Source: Limibacterium fermenti
GTDB taxonomy: Bacteria > Bacteroidota > Bacteroidia > Bacteroidales > Dysgonomonadaceae
Assembly: GCF_041902845.1 (NCBI RefSeq)
Contig: NZ_CP159486.1
Coordinates: 1,302,001 to 1,366,000, forward strand
Reading direction: 5' to 3'
Length of the DNA stretch: 64,000 nucleotides
Part shown: positions 8,621-16,182 of the stretch, piece by piece
Position numbering within the stretch: position 1 is the first letter of the stretch
Layout of the letters: each line of letters starts with the position of its first letter
The notes under the pieces: generated by a model
Told to the model about the DNA's origin: nothing
The model's input: only the letters and a program-made list of their open reading frames with translations
Databases searched by the model: none
Position numbers and translations under genes: made by a program

Positions 8621-9085
8621 GGAAGGGTGGTTGGGCTTGGAAATCGACTTAACGGGCCCGGAAATAGACTGGATGGGGCTGGAAATAGACTGGAGGAGGC
8701 TGGAATTTGATTCGTAAGATTCGGAAATAATATCCTTGAGCTCGGAAATGCGTTCGTTGAGCGGCGGAATCTCTTTACAAAGTGCGGAAATAGACTCATT
8801 GGGTGGGGAAATAGGCTCATTGAATTTGGAAAATCAGTCGTCGAGCGTGGAAATAGTCTCGCCGGGTATGGAAATGCGTTCGTCGAGTGTGGAAATTGTC
8901 CCGTCGTGGCCGGAAATCGAATCGTCGCGTTTGGAAAACCACTCGTTGTGGCCGGAAAACCAATCTTTGGGAGTGGAAAACCGTTCTTTGAAAGTGGAAG
9001 ACCGTTGGTCGTAGGCAGAAAACCGTTGGTCTTAGGCGGAAAGCCTTTCGTTGTGGACGGAAAACCCTTTGTCGTGAAAGAATAT
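8621..9085. repeat. 21-bp tandem repeat array, about 21 diverged units
   Basis: From 8639 to 9079, 21 consecutive units each begin with GGAAA (or a one- or two-base variant such as CGGAA, AGAAA, GGAAT) at exact 21-bp spacing with no insertion or deletion; a shorter degenerate unit precedes at 8621. A typical unit starts GGAAATAGACTCATTGGG. Only the GGAAA block is well kept; the rest varies. Because 21 is a multiple of three, several frames read as seven-residue repeats on both strands (for example an E-I-x-S-L pattern in one plus frame), but no frame has a convincing ribosome site and conserved start. I treat it as non-coding. Confidence 0.85.
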
Positions 9086-9102
9086 CAAAAAGCATAGGTT
9101 AA

Positions 9103-9210
9103 AAATCAATTCTCACACCGAAAAAGGAATTCATACCCGTAAATTTGCGTCGATTTAAAAAATCGGGATATCCTGTTTCCTTACGAAACCGATAAAACTT
9201 CTTTACACTC
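9103..9210 (-). pseudogene. Possible relic of an outer-membrane protein C-terminus
   Basis: Read on the minus strand, the last codons before a TAA at about 9101 give RRKFTGMNSFFGVRIDF, ending in phenylalanine with alternating aromatic residues like the C-terminal beta-signal of outer-membrane barrels. The same frame is open for about 35 residues, then is lost. No start or fuller homologous domain is seen. Weak evidence: it may be chance. Confidence 0.3.
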
Positions 9211-9263
9211 GATGACGGCGAAGCCACACGCTTCGTTCAGCAGAGAGTGATAGAAATTGAGAG

Positions 9264-9298
9264 TTTGGAAGACAGAAGACAATAGACAGCAGACAGAG
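9264..9298. repeat. 7-bp short tandem repeat (AGACAGA type)
   Basis: Four successive heptamers AGACAGA, AGACAAT, AGACAGC, AGACAGA. A related inverted pair (TGTCTAC, TGTCTTA) occurs at 9609-9636, inside the four-helix-bundle relic. Confidence 0.65.
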
Positions 9299-9396
9299 GG
9301 ATAAATTTAATGAGAAATGAATTCAAAAATACCGTTTAAAATCATAACTTTGCGGCATACGATTATCTGGTTTGATTCTTTATTTTAAAAAAAAGC

Positions 9397-9666
9397 ATGA
9401 TACCTAATTTCAGAAAATTGGATGTTTGGAATAAATCGATTGAATGTGTAAGGAACAGATATCGATATGTGCAGTTATCCCCCGCTGGTGAACGATTCGG
9501 ATTCATTACGCGAATGCAAGGGGCGACTGTTTCTATTCCTGCCGATATCGCGGAGGGTTTTGCAAAGCCGGGCGATAAAGATTTTTGCCGTTTTCTTGAG
9601 AGGGCTCTTGTCTACGGTTTTTTGTCTACTGTCTTATTTAAACAAACATTATGTACGATTTATTAA
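9397..9666 (+). pseudogene. Four-helix bundle protein (S23/IVS-type), C-terminally truncated
   Basis: The frame begins MIPNFRKLDVWNKSIECV and contains VSIPADIAEGFAKPGDKDFCRFL, the hallmark of the four-helix-bundle family often found as 23S rRNA intervening-sequence proteins or free genes in Bacteroidota. A normal member has about 115-125 residues, with a final helix pair after the RFL motif. Here the sequence after about residue 71 (VYGFLSTVLFKQTLC) does not resemble the family and comes from a TGTCTAC-type 7-bp repeat. The frame ends 16 bp inside lpdA. It appears to be a relic cut at a repeat. The N-terminal helix also departs from the family near residues 19-27. Confidence 0.6.
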
Positions 9667-11003
9667 TCATTGGAGGAGGGCCGGCCGGATATGTGGCGGC
9701 GGAACGTGCCGGACACTCCGGCCTAAAGGTGGCTTTATTCGAAAAAAAAGCGATGGGAGGCGTCTGTCTCAACGAGGGATGCATTCCCACGAAGACCTTG
9801 CTATATAGTGCCAAAATATATGAAAGCGCTTTGCATGGCGATAAGTACGGCGTATTTGCCGAAAACGTCCGGTTCGATTTCGGGAGAGTGGTTTCCCGGA
9901 AGAAGAAAGTTGTCCGTAAACTTGTTTTAGGGGTGGAAGCCAAGATGAAGGCCAATCACGTAGAGGTTGTCAGAGGCGAAGCCGTGATACAAGGAAGGGG
10001 TGCCGGCGGCATAGAGGTCGCTTGCAACGGCGAGAGGTATAGCGGAAAGAACCTGCTGGTCTGCACCGGTTCCGAAGCCGCCGTGCCGCCCATTCCGGGG
10101 CTGGAGGAAGCCGGCGATACGGTGCTTACCAACCGTGAAATCCTCGAATTGCCGGCACAACCCGAATCGCTGGTCGTCATCGGCGGGGGCGTGATCGGTA
10201 TGGAATTCGCCAGTTTTTATAACAGTATCGGAACAAAAGTCACCGTGGTGGAAATGCTGCCCGAAATTCTGGGCGGACTGGATGACGAAATTTCGTCCTT
10301 GTTGCGCAATATCTATGCTAAAAAAGGGATTACCTTCCATCTGAATGCGAAGGTCGTTCAGATCGATGGGCATAAGGTGGTTTTTGAGAAAGACGGCGAA
10401 ACGCACACGGCGGAAGGCGATAAAATTCTGCTGAGTGTCGGCCGCCGGCCCAATGTAAAAGGGTTCGGACTGGAAAGCCTCGGCGTGGAGTTGTATCGGG
10501 GTGGAATTAAAACGGACGACCGGATGCGGACGAATGTGCCCGGTGTATATGCCGCGGGCGACGTGACCGGCTTTTCGTTACTGGCGCATACGGCCAGCCG
10601 CGAAGGTGAAGTGGTGGTAAACAACCTTACCGGAGGCAATGATCGAATGCGATATAATGCCATTCCCGGCGTTGTGTATACCAATCCCGAAGTCGCCGGT
10701 GCAGGAGAGACCGAGGAATCGGCCAAAGCCAAAGGCATTCCCTACCGGGTGTCCAAACTTCCCATGGCGTATGCCGGCCGTTTTGTCGCCGAAAACGAAG
10801 GGGGGACGGGCTTGTGCAAGATTCTTACCGGAGAAAAGCATGGTGAGATCATCGGCGTGCATCTGTTGGGCAATCCAAGCAGCGAAATCATTTACGGAGC
10901 CTGTATGGCCATCGAGCAGGAGATGACCGTGAAGGAGCTAAAGGAGGTGGTCTTTCCGCATCCCACTGTAAGTGAAATCATCAGGGAGACGTTGTTTGCA
11001 TGA
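9651..11003 (+). CDS. lpdA: Dihydrolipoyl dehydrogenase
   Basis: A 450-residue FAD flavoprotein that reoxidises protein-bound dihydrolipoamide with NAD+, as the E3 component of 2-oxoacid dehydrogenase complexes or the glycine cleavage system. The N-terminal FAD-binding GGGPAGYVAA is at 8-17, the redox disulfide motif GGVCLNEGCIPTK gives Cys39 and Cys44, the NAD-binding VIGGGVIGMEFASF is near 175-188, the second FAD motif VYAAGDVTG is near 300, and the interface motif HPTVSE near the C-terminus supplies the active-site His. Complete. A lipoate ligase gene lies two genes downstream, consistent with a shared lipoate-dependent role. Confidence 0.95.
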   Translation: MYDLLIIGGGPAGYVAAERAGHSGLKVALFEKKAMGGVCLNEGCIPTKTLLYSAKIYESALHGDKYGVFAENVRFDFGRVVSRKKKVVRKLVLGVEAKMKANHVEVVRGEAVIQGRGAGGIEVACNGERYSGKNLLVCTGSEAAVPPIPGLEEAGDTVLTNREILELPAQPESLVVIGGGVIGMEFASFYNSIGTKVTVVEMLPEILGGLDDEISSLLRNIYAKKGITFHLNAKVVQIDGHKVVFEKDGETHTAEGDKILLSVGRRPNVKGFGLESLGVELYRGGIKTDDRMRTNVPGVYAAGDVTGFSLLAHTASREGEVVVNNLTGGNDRMRYNAIPGVVYTNPEVAGAGETEESAKAKGIPYRVSKLPMAYAGRFVAENEGGTGLCKILTGEKHGEIIGVHLLGNPSSEIIYGACMAIEQEMTVKELKEVVFPHPTVSEIIRETLFA

Positions 11004-11057
11004 TCGGGCTTTCTTTATCAATCTCAATCATAAACATGATCTATAATAAATAAAAGA

Positions 11058-12356
11058 ATGAAACAGTTAGATGTCAAATTGATGCACCCCGTAGAGCAGA
11101 TTAATATGATTATGGGGCGAATTTATAAAAGCGGAATGACGACCACTTCGGGAGGAAATATTTCCATCCGAGATAAGAACGGCGATATTTGGATCACTCC
11201 TTCGGGCGTCGATAAAGGTTCGCTTACCACAAAGGATATCATGTGTGTAAAAAAGGATGGAACGATTATCGGCTTACATAAACCTTCGTCGGAATATCCG
11301 TTTCATAAAGCCATTTATGAAACCCGTCCGGAACTGACCGCCATTATTCATGCACATCCGCCGGCATTGGTTGCTTTCAGCATAGCGCATGTCGTGCCCG
11401 ATACTAAAATAGTCCCGCAAGCGCATAGCATTTGCGGGGATATCGGTTTTGCACCCTACGGTACGCCCGGAAGCGTAGACTTGGGCGAAAAGATTGCCCG
11501 TCAATTTAAAGATAAACGATACAAAGCCGTGATTATGGAAAATCATGGGGTGGTGTTGGGCGGAAGCGATATGATGGATGCTTATCAGCGCTTTGAAACG
11601 CTGGAGTTTTGTTGCCGCACCATTGTCAATGCCAAGCGTTTGGGCGAGGTGAACTATTTAACGGATGAACAGGTGTTGAAATATGTGAATCATTTACCTG
11701 CCAATGTTCCTCATTTTGTCGATATTGAATATCCTTCCGATGAGCGGGCTTTGCGCACGGAGATGGTCGATATTATCCGTCGCGCCTGTAATCAGGGCTT
11801 AATGATATCCACCTATGGAACCGTTTCGGCACGATGGAGAGACAATGATTTTCTGATTACTCCGCACAATGTTGCGCGCATGGATATTGTTCCCGGTGAT
11901 ATTGTACAGGTAAAGAACGGAATGGCGGAAGCCGGCAAAACCCCAAGCCGGTCGATGGCCTTGCACCAACGCATTTATCAGCTCAACCCGCATATCAATT
12001 CGATTATTTGCACGCAACCGGTCAATCTCATGGCGCATGCCGTCAGTGGAACCAAGTTTGATGTCCGCACCATACCCGAAAGTTGGATTTTTTTGCAGGA
12101 TATCCCTTCGATCCCGTTCGGCTTGATCTATAATGATGTCGATCATGTGGCAAAACTTTTTAACGAGAACCGTGTGCTATTAGTCGAAAACGACAGTGTC
12201 TTCGTTACCGGCGATAAATTATTGAATACATTCGATTATCTCGAAGTCGCCGAATTTTCAGCCAACTCATTGGTAATGGCGTCGGCTATCGGTCCTTTAC
12301 AACCGATGGGCGACAAAGAAATCGAGGATTTGCGTATTGCTTTTAATGTGAAATAA
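11058..12356 (+). CDS. Tandem class II aldolase/adducin-family protein
   Basis: A 432-residue cytosolic protein with two class II aldolase-like domains (about 8-205 and 225-420). The first domain has the substrate-site motif TTSGGNISIRD near 29-39 and a zinc site: HAHPPALVAFS near 95, plus ENHGVVLGG near 162. It is therefore likely a zinc-dependent aldolase or epimerase acting on a phosphorylated sugar such as fuculose-1-phosphate or ribulose-5-phosphate. The second domain lacks the HxH motif (ICTQPVNLMAHA at the equivalent position) and is probably non-catalytic. Substrate not determinable here. It lies between lpdA and the lipoate ligase gene, 54 bp after lpdA; a functional link is not obvious. 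Confidence 0.85.
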   Translation: MKQLDVKLMHPVEQINMIMGRIYKSGMTTTSGGNISIRDKNGDIWITPSGVDKGSLTTKDIMCVKKDGTIIGLHKPSSEYPFHKAIYETRPELTAIIHAHPPALVAFSIAHVVPDTKIVPQAHSICGDIGFAPYGTPGSVDLGEKIARQFKDKRYKAVIMENHGVVLGGSDMMDAYQRFETLEFCCRTIVNAKRLGEVNYLTDEQVLKYVNHLPANVPHFVDIEYPSDERALRTEMVDIIRRACNQGLMISTYGTVSARWRDNDFLITPHNVARMDIVPGDIVQVKNGMAEAGKTPSRSMALHQRIYQLNPHINSIICTQPVNLMAHAVSGTKFDVRTIPESWIFLQDIPSIPFGLIYNDVDHVAKLFNENRVLLVENDSVFVTGDKLLNTFDYLEVAEFSANSLVMASAIGPLQPMGDKEIEDLRIAFNVK

Positions 12357-12385
12357 CTCCTTTTTTGTTACTTTTGCCGTCAATT

Positions 12386-13123
12386 ATGAAGATTCTGTTT
12401 TCACCATCGTCGGCAGCGGCATTTAATTTGGCGGCGGAAGAATATTTTTTTTCCGGCAGCGAAGACGATTTTCTGTTTCTCTATGTCAATGAGCCGTGCG
12501 TGATTATCGGATCCAATCAGGCGGTGGTGAACGAGGTGGATATGGATTTTTGTATCGAGCACGATATCCGCATTGTCCGTCGATTGTCGGGTGGGGGAGC
12601 CGTGTATCATGATAAAGGAAATCTGAATTATTGTTTTATTCACAATCAGCGCGCCGGGCAATCGCCTTTAAGCGGCGGGTTTTTGCTTCCGGTGATGGAC
12701 GTCTTGAAATCATTTCAAGTTCCCGTGCAAATGTGGAAAAGAAAAGATTTGTGGTTACCCGGGGGATATAAAATATCGGGAACGGCTTCGCATGTTTCCC
12801 GTAAGAGGGAGTTGCATCATGGAACATTGCTTTACGATGCCGATATCGAAAAGTTACATCGTGCGTTGACCCCCGAAAACGGGCGTATCCATAAGAGAGC
12901 CACCGCTTCGGTTCCCAGTCCGGTAAAAAATATCCGGACATATCTGCATGAAAACGGATTGGAGTATCCGCCGTCCGATATCTTTTTTGACTTGTTTACG
13001 AAGGAGATGAAGAAATACTATTCGATAACGGATTTACAGATGCTTGAAAATCACGATGTCGAATACGTAGAAACCCTGCGGAAAAATAAATACTCGCGCC
13101 GGGAATGGAATCATAAATTATAA
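12386..13123 (+). CDS. lplA: Lipoate--protein ligase family protein
   Basis: A 245-residue protein that attaches lipoate (or octanoate) to carrier lysines. The ATG at 12386 is chosen over an upstream TTG because it gives MKILFSPSSAAAFNLAAEEY, the normal family start. Diagnostic motifs are VIIGSNQAVVNEV, the RRLSGGGAVYHDKGNLNYCF loop (about 72-91) and KISGTASHVSRKRELHHGTLL, with the catalytic-type lysine at the beginning. It consists of the large domain plus a short C-terminal segment, shorter than E. coli LplA, as in many Bacteroidota. It closes the lpdA-aldolase-lplA cluster on this strand, before a 7-bp repeat tract. Confidence 0.88.
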   Translation: MKILFSPSSAAAFNLAAEEYFFSGSEDDFLFLYVNEPCVIIGSNQAVVNEVDMDFCIEHDIRIVRRLSGGGAVYHDKGNLNYCFIHNQRAGQSPLSGGFLLPVMDVLKSFQVPVQMWKRKDLWLPGGYKISGTASHVSRKRELHHGTLLYDADIEKLHRALTPENGRIHKRATASVPSPVKNIRTYLHENGLEYPPSDIFFDLFTKEMKKYYSITDLQMLENHDVEYVETLRKNKYSRREWNHKL

Positions 13124-13146
13124 GGACGTTACCGGGCACTTCTGCT

Positions 13147-13305
13147 CATTCATCGTTCCATTCATCGTTCATCGTTCATCGTTCATAGTTCATCGTTCAT
13201 CGTTCATAGTTCATCGTTCATAGTTCATCGTTCATCGTTCATCGTTCATCGTTCATAGTTCATCATTCATAGTTCATCATTCATCGTTCATTCTCCATTC
13301 TCCGA
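13147..13305. repeat. 7-bp tandem repeat TTCATCG/TTCATAG, about 20 units
   Basis: Heptamers TTCATCG, TTCATAG and TTCATCA follow each other almost without interruption between two convergent genes. The array runs into the final codons of the radical SAM gene at 13288. Confidence 0.9.
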
Positions 13306-14226
13306 GAATCTTTTCCCCTGCCATGAATTTCTTTCCTGGAAGCGTTTAATCACCCGCTGAGTGAATTCGTAGTTCTTCAGTCCCCAATCCGGTGCGATAA
13401 GCAGGTTTTTGGGAGACTGGGAGGCAAACCGTTCGATATAGAAATCGGGATGAAGCCGTTCGGCGAAGTCGACACACAAATCGGCATATTCGTCTACGCT
13501 GTACAGTGGAAACGACTCGGGAAAAAGGCGGTATTCCTTTGCCATCGCCGTGCCGCGAATGATTTGTAATTGGTGCATTTTAAGGGTGGTTAGCGGCAAT
13601 CCGGACAGCTTACGGGCGTGCGAAAGGATGTCGTCACGGGTTTCACCGGGAAGGCCCAAAATAAGGTGGGCGCCGGTGGGGATGTTCTTTTTTGCCGTCC
13701 GGACAATCGTATCCGCCGATTCTTCAAACGTATGCAGGCGGTTTACCCGTTCGAGTGTTTGGTTCAACGTCGATTCCACCCCGTATTCGATAAGGACGAA
13801 AGTTTCCTGCGACAATTCCTCGAAGAAATCGAGCAACGCGTCCGGCATGCAGTCCGGTCGTGTGCTTACCACCAGTCCTTTTACTTGAGGATGGGCGAGC
13901 GCTTCACGATACATCGAGATGAGTTTGTCTATGGAGTCATACGTATTCGTATACGACTGAAAGTAGGCGAGATAGTGCATCTCGGGATATTTATGCGCAA
14001 AAAAGGCGATGCCGTCTTTCAACTGATTCGCGACACTCTTTTCCGGCTTTCCGTAGCCGGGACTGAAACTTTGATTATTGCAGTACGTGCAGCCTCCGCG
14101 CCCTTTGCTTCCGTCGCGGTTGGGACAGGTAAAACCGGCATTGATCGATATCTTCTGCACTTTATACGGAAAATGCAGCGATAAGAATTCGGAAAAGTCG
14201 CGATAGGGTTTATTTGTTGAGTTCAC
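13288..14226 (-). CDS. Radical SAM protein, TIGR01212/YhcC family
   Basis: A 312-residue protein if it starts at the GTG at 14226 (VNSTNKPYRDFSEFL). The frame is open to 14337, but a TATCTTTG promoter element on this strand at 14251-14258 lies inside that extension, so the shorter start is preferred. The motif CPNRDGSKGRGGCTYCNNQSF supplies the three cysteines of the [4Fe-4S] cluster in the longer-spaced arrangement of this family, and LGLPGETRDDIL is the conserved downstream motif. Function of the family is not settled. The 3' end abuts a heptamer array, and the last residues (SENGE) come partly from it. Confidence 0.85.
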   Translation of the reverse strand: MNSTNKPYRDFSEFLSLHFPYKVQKISINAGFTCPNRDGSKGRGGCTYCNNQSFSPGYGKPEKSVANQLKDGIAFFAHKYPEMHYLAYFQSYTNTYDSIDKLISMYREALAHPQVKGLVVSTRPDCMPDALLDFFEELSQETFVLIEYGVESTLNQTLERVNRLHTFEESADTIVRTAKKNIPTGAHLILGLPGETRDDILSHARKLSGLPLTTLKMHQLQIIRGTAMAKEYRLFPESFPLYSVDEYADLCVDFAERLHPDFYIERFASQSPKNLLIAPDWGLKNYEFTQRVIKRFQERNSWQGKRFSENGE

Positions 14227-14250
14227 GTTGTCATTATCTTTTTTCAAGCA

Positions 14251-14258
14251 CAAAGATA
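14251..14258 (-). promoter_or_regulatory. -7 element for the radical SAM gene
   Basis: CAAAGATA on the plus strand reads TATCTTTG on the minus strand, 25 bp upstream of the GTG start; it supports the shorter start. Confidence 0.5.
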
Positions 14259-14494
14259 GGCAAAATCCCCTCAGCTTTTTAGGGGCTGTTTGGAATAAAA
14301 GGTCCAAAACAACCGCGGTTATTTTGTCCGTTATCAAGGTGCATATTGCCGCGAATAGCGGTGCTGTCAGTATAGGTTATTCCTTAACAGGCTCTTAGGT
14401 TAAGGCTGATGGTCGCCAAAAAAACGGGAGCGTGGCAACAACGCTCCCGGAAACAATGGTTTATTAAAAAAAGTAGAGTTATAAAAATAGAGAG

Positions 14495-14947
14495 TTATTT
14501 CTTTTCGTTTTTAGGAATGTATGCGCTCCAAATAACCATTACGGTGTCGGAATTTAAAATGAGTGTTACTTTATCCGCTCTCTTGTTGGTTATCCTGTAA
14601 TATTTAGCGACTTTATTGTCTTTACCGGTCCTCACATAAGAGGTGTTTTCGAATTTATCCGCTTCCAAAGCTTGATTTATCTCTTTCTTAAATATTTCTG
14701 CAAAAGATTTATCTTTAGTATTCAATGTGAGCATTTTTCGCCCATCGCTGACCATGGAAGAGTATATTTTTTCGTTACTGCTATCTCCATAATCATCATA
14801 GCGATCATATTTATTCTCTTTTTTTTGATAAATATATTGGAACCGTTCGTCTTCCTGATATTTTTCGAAGATCTTTTCAATTTGTTGTGCGGAGACGGTT
14901 GCCGCCAACATACAAAATATCGCTGTAAGAGAGATCAATTTTTTCAT
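14495..14947 (-). CDS. DUF4252 exported protein
   Basis: A 150-residue protein with a clear signal peptide (MKKLISLTAIFCMLAATVSAQ, cleavage after residue about 20). The mature part is polar, with motifs typical of DUF4252 such as MLTLNTKDKSFAEIFKKEI and a C-terminal VTLILNSDTVMVIW. These proteins are found in Bacteroidota next to ECF sigma/anti-sigma pairs, as here, where it is the third gene of such an operon, 19 bp after the anti-sigma gene. A role as a periplasmic partner or target of that sigma system is plausible but not shown. Confidence 0.8.
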   Translation of the reverse strand: MKKLISLTAIFCMLAATVSAQQIEKIFEKYQEDERFQYIYQKKENKYDRYDDYGDSSNEKIYSSMVSDGRKMLTLNTKDKSFAEIFKKEINQALEADKFENTSYVRTGKDNKVAKYYRITNKRADKVTLILNSDTVMVIWSAYIPKNEKK

Positions 14948-14966
14948 ATTCGTTGTTTTTTAAAAG

Positions 14967-15479
14967 TTATTTTTCTTGCGTTTGTCTATCGGTTATACTT
15001 TTGTGTACTCCTTCAAAAATTTTATCCGCATCCATGTTTTGCGTAATCTGCCGCGCCCGTATAACGGGGCGGAAACTTTCTTTCATTTCTTTCTCCGCCT
15101 CGAAAAACATCCGGTCGGCATAACAGCGCGCCTCCCGTGCATTGGTGATATGGCGTCCGTTGACAATAACTACATAGTCGGGTTTTTGGAAATGGCTGAA
15201 GGGGGTTGTGAAAAAAAGGAGCAGTCCGCATGCGGCAACAGCGCCGGATAGGGGTATCCATAATTTTAAATTGAACGGTTTTCTTTTCGATTCCCGCGGC
15301 AAGCGGGCCGGCGGCGAAGTCCATTCTCGTTCTTGCGAAAAGGCGGCGAACAGTGTTTTATACATTCGATGTTCCGGTTTCACGCGGTCACTTTCAAAAT
15401 ACTGTTTCAATCGTTTTTCTTCTTCGATTGAAGTCAAGCCTTCGAAATAATCATTGAGTAATTTATCGATTTCGTTCAT
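14967..15479 (-). CDS. Anti-sigma-factor-like single-pass membrane protein
   Basis: A 170-residue protein. The N-terminal about 75 residues (MNEIDKLLNDYFEGLTSIEEE...) are helical and cytosolic like zinc-less anti-sigma domains of Bacteroidota. One membrane helix follows at about 76-92 (LWIPLSGAVAACGLLLFFTT), then a charged C-terminal region of about 80 residues that should be periplasmic. It overlaps the sigma factor gene by 17 bp, which is strong evidence for a sigma/anti-sigma pair. It probably holds the sigma factor at the membrane until a signal arrives. No protease site can be read from the sequence. Confidence 0.75.
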   Translation of the reverse strand: MNEIDKLLNDYFEGLTSIEEEKRLKQYFESDRVKPEHRMYKTLFAAFSQEREWTSPPARLPRESKRKPFNLKLWIPLSGAVAACGLLLFFTTPFSHFQKPDYVVIVNGRHITNAREARCYADRMFFEAEKEMKESFRPVIRARQITQNMDADKIFEGVHKSITDRQTQEK

Positions 15480-15984
15480 ACTGTTTTTCTTCCGATTGTT
15501 GGATTGTTACGATCATATCCCGTAATTTTTTGCGTGCCCGAGACAAGTTTACCGTCACGGCGTTTTCACTCATATAGAGGATTTGCGCAATTTCCCTGAT
15601 GTCTATTTCCTCCACGTCTTTCATCCGGACGATCGTGCGTTGCAGTTCGGGCAAGCTGTCGATGAGTCTATGGATGTTGTGGAGGGAGTCTTGCTCTTCC
15701 AGTTCTTGTTGCGGGTCGGGAGCGCTGGAAACGATATCGGCCGTGAGCCCGCCGTATTCAAGCTTTTTCCGTAATAAATCGACACACAAGTTCCGCATCG
15801 ATGTAAGGGAAAAAGCTTGCTTATTCTCAATTATGTCCAATTGATCGCGCCGCTCCCATAAGCGCATGACGAGGTCCTGAAACGCATCTTTCGCGCCGCT
15901 CTCATCGAGCAATATCGACCGTGCCATCCGGTACATCTTATCGGAGTAGCACAAAATCTGGCGTTGAAACTGTTGAGCATCCAT
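15463..15984 (-). CDS. ECF RNA polymerase sigma factor
   Basis: A 173-residue sigma-70 family member with region 2 (about 10-80: DKMYRMARSILLDESGAKDAFQD..., then TSMRNLCVDLLRK) and region 4 (about 110-165: LPELQRTIVRMKDVEEIDIREIA, then LYMSENAVTVNLSRARKKL, the helix-turn-helix). Region 3 is absent, as in all ECF factors. It heads an operon with an overlapping anti-sigma gene and a DUF4252 gene. The signal and regulon are unknown. Confidence 0.93.
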   Translation of the reverse strand: MDAQQFQRQILCYSDKMYRMARSILLDESGAKDAFQDLVMRLWERRDQLDIIENKQAFSLTSMRNLCVDLLRKKLEYGGLTADIVSSAPDPQQELEEQDSLHNIHRLIDSLPELQRTIVRMKDVEEIDIREIAQILYMSENAVTVNLSRARKKLRDMIVTIQQSEEKQYERNR

Positions 15985-16130
15985 ACATCTTTATAGACGG
16001 TGAAATGAATTTTTTCTTACATGTCCGGGCCTGTTTTTTTCAGTTCTTTCAGGAAGTGACCATCTCAAAATAGAAAATAGGCCTCTGGAAATTGAATATC
16101 TTCGTGATACGCCCTTATGGTAAAGGATAC

Positions 16131-16165
16131 AAAAAAAGCCTCCCTGTTACGGAGAGGCTTTTTTA
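16131..16165 (-). terminator. rpsA terminator, bidirectional
   Basis: AAAAAAGCCTC (16132-16142) and GAGGCTTTTTT (16154-16164) form an 11-bp stem with an 11-nt loop and poly-T on either strand. It lies 18 bp beyond the rpsA stop codon. Confidence 0.85.
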
Positions 16166-16182
16166 CTATAAATGGGAAAAAG

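Noticed and set aside
8458..9095. Seven-residue-repeat proteins on either strand of the 21-bp array
   Set aside because: Three frames on both strands are about equally long and no start codon has a convincing context. Kept as a repeat, though coding is one of the hypotheses in the findings.
9210..9262. Minus-strand phrase LLNEACGFAVIECKEVLS as a gene relic
   Set aside because: Protein-like in appearance but short, flanked by stops and not matched to a family I can name.
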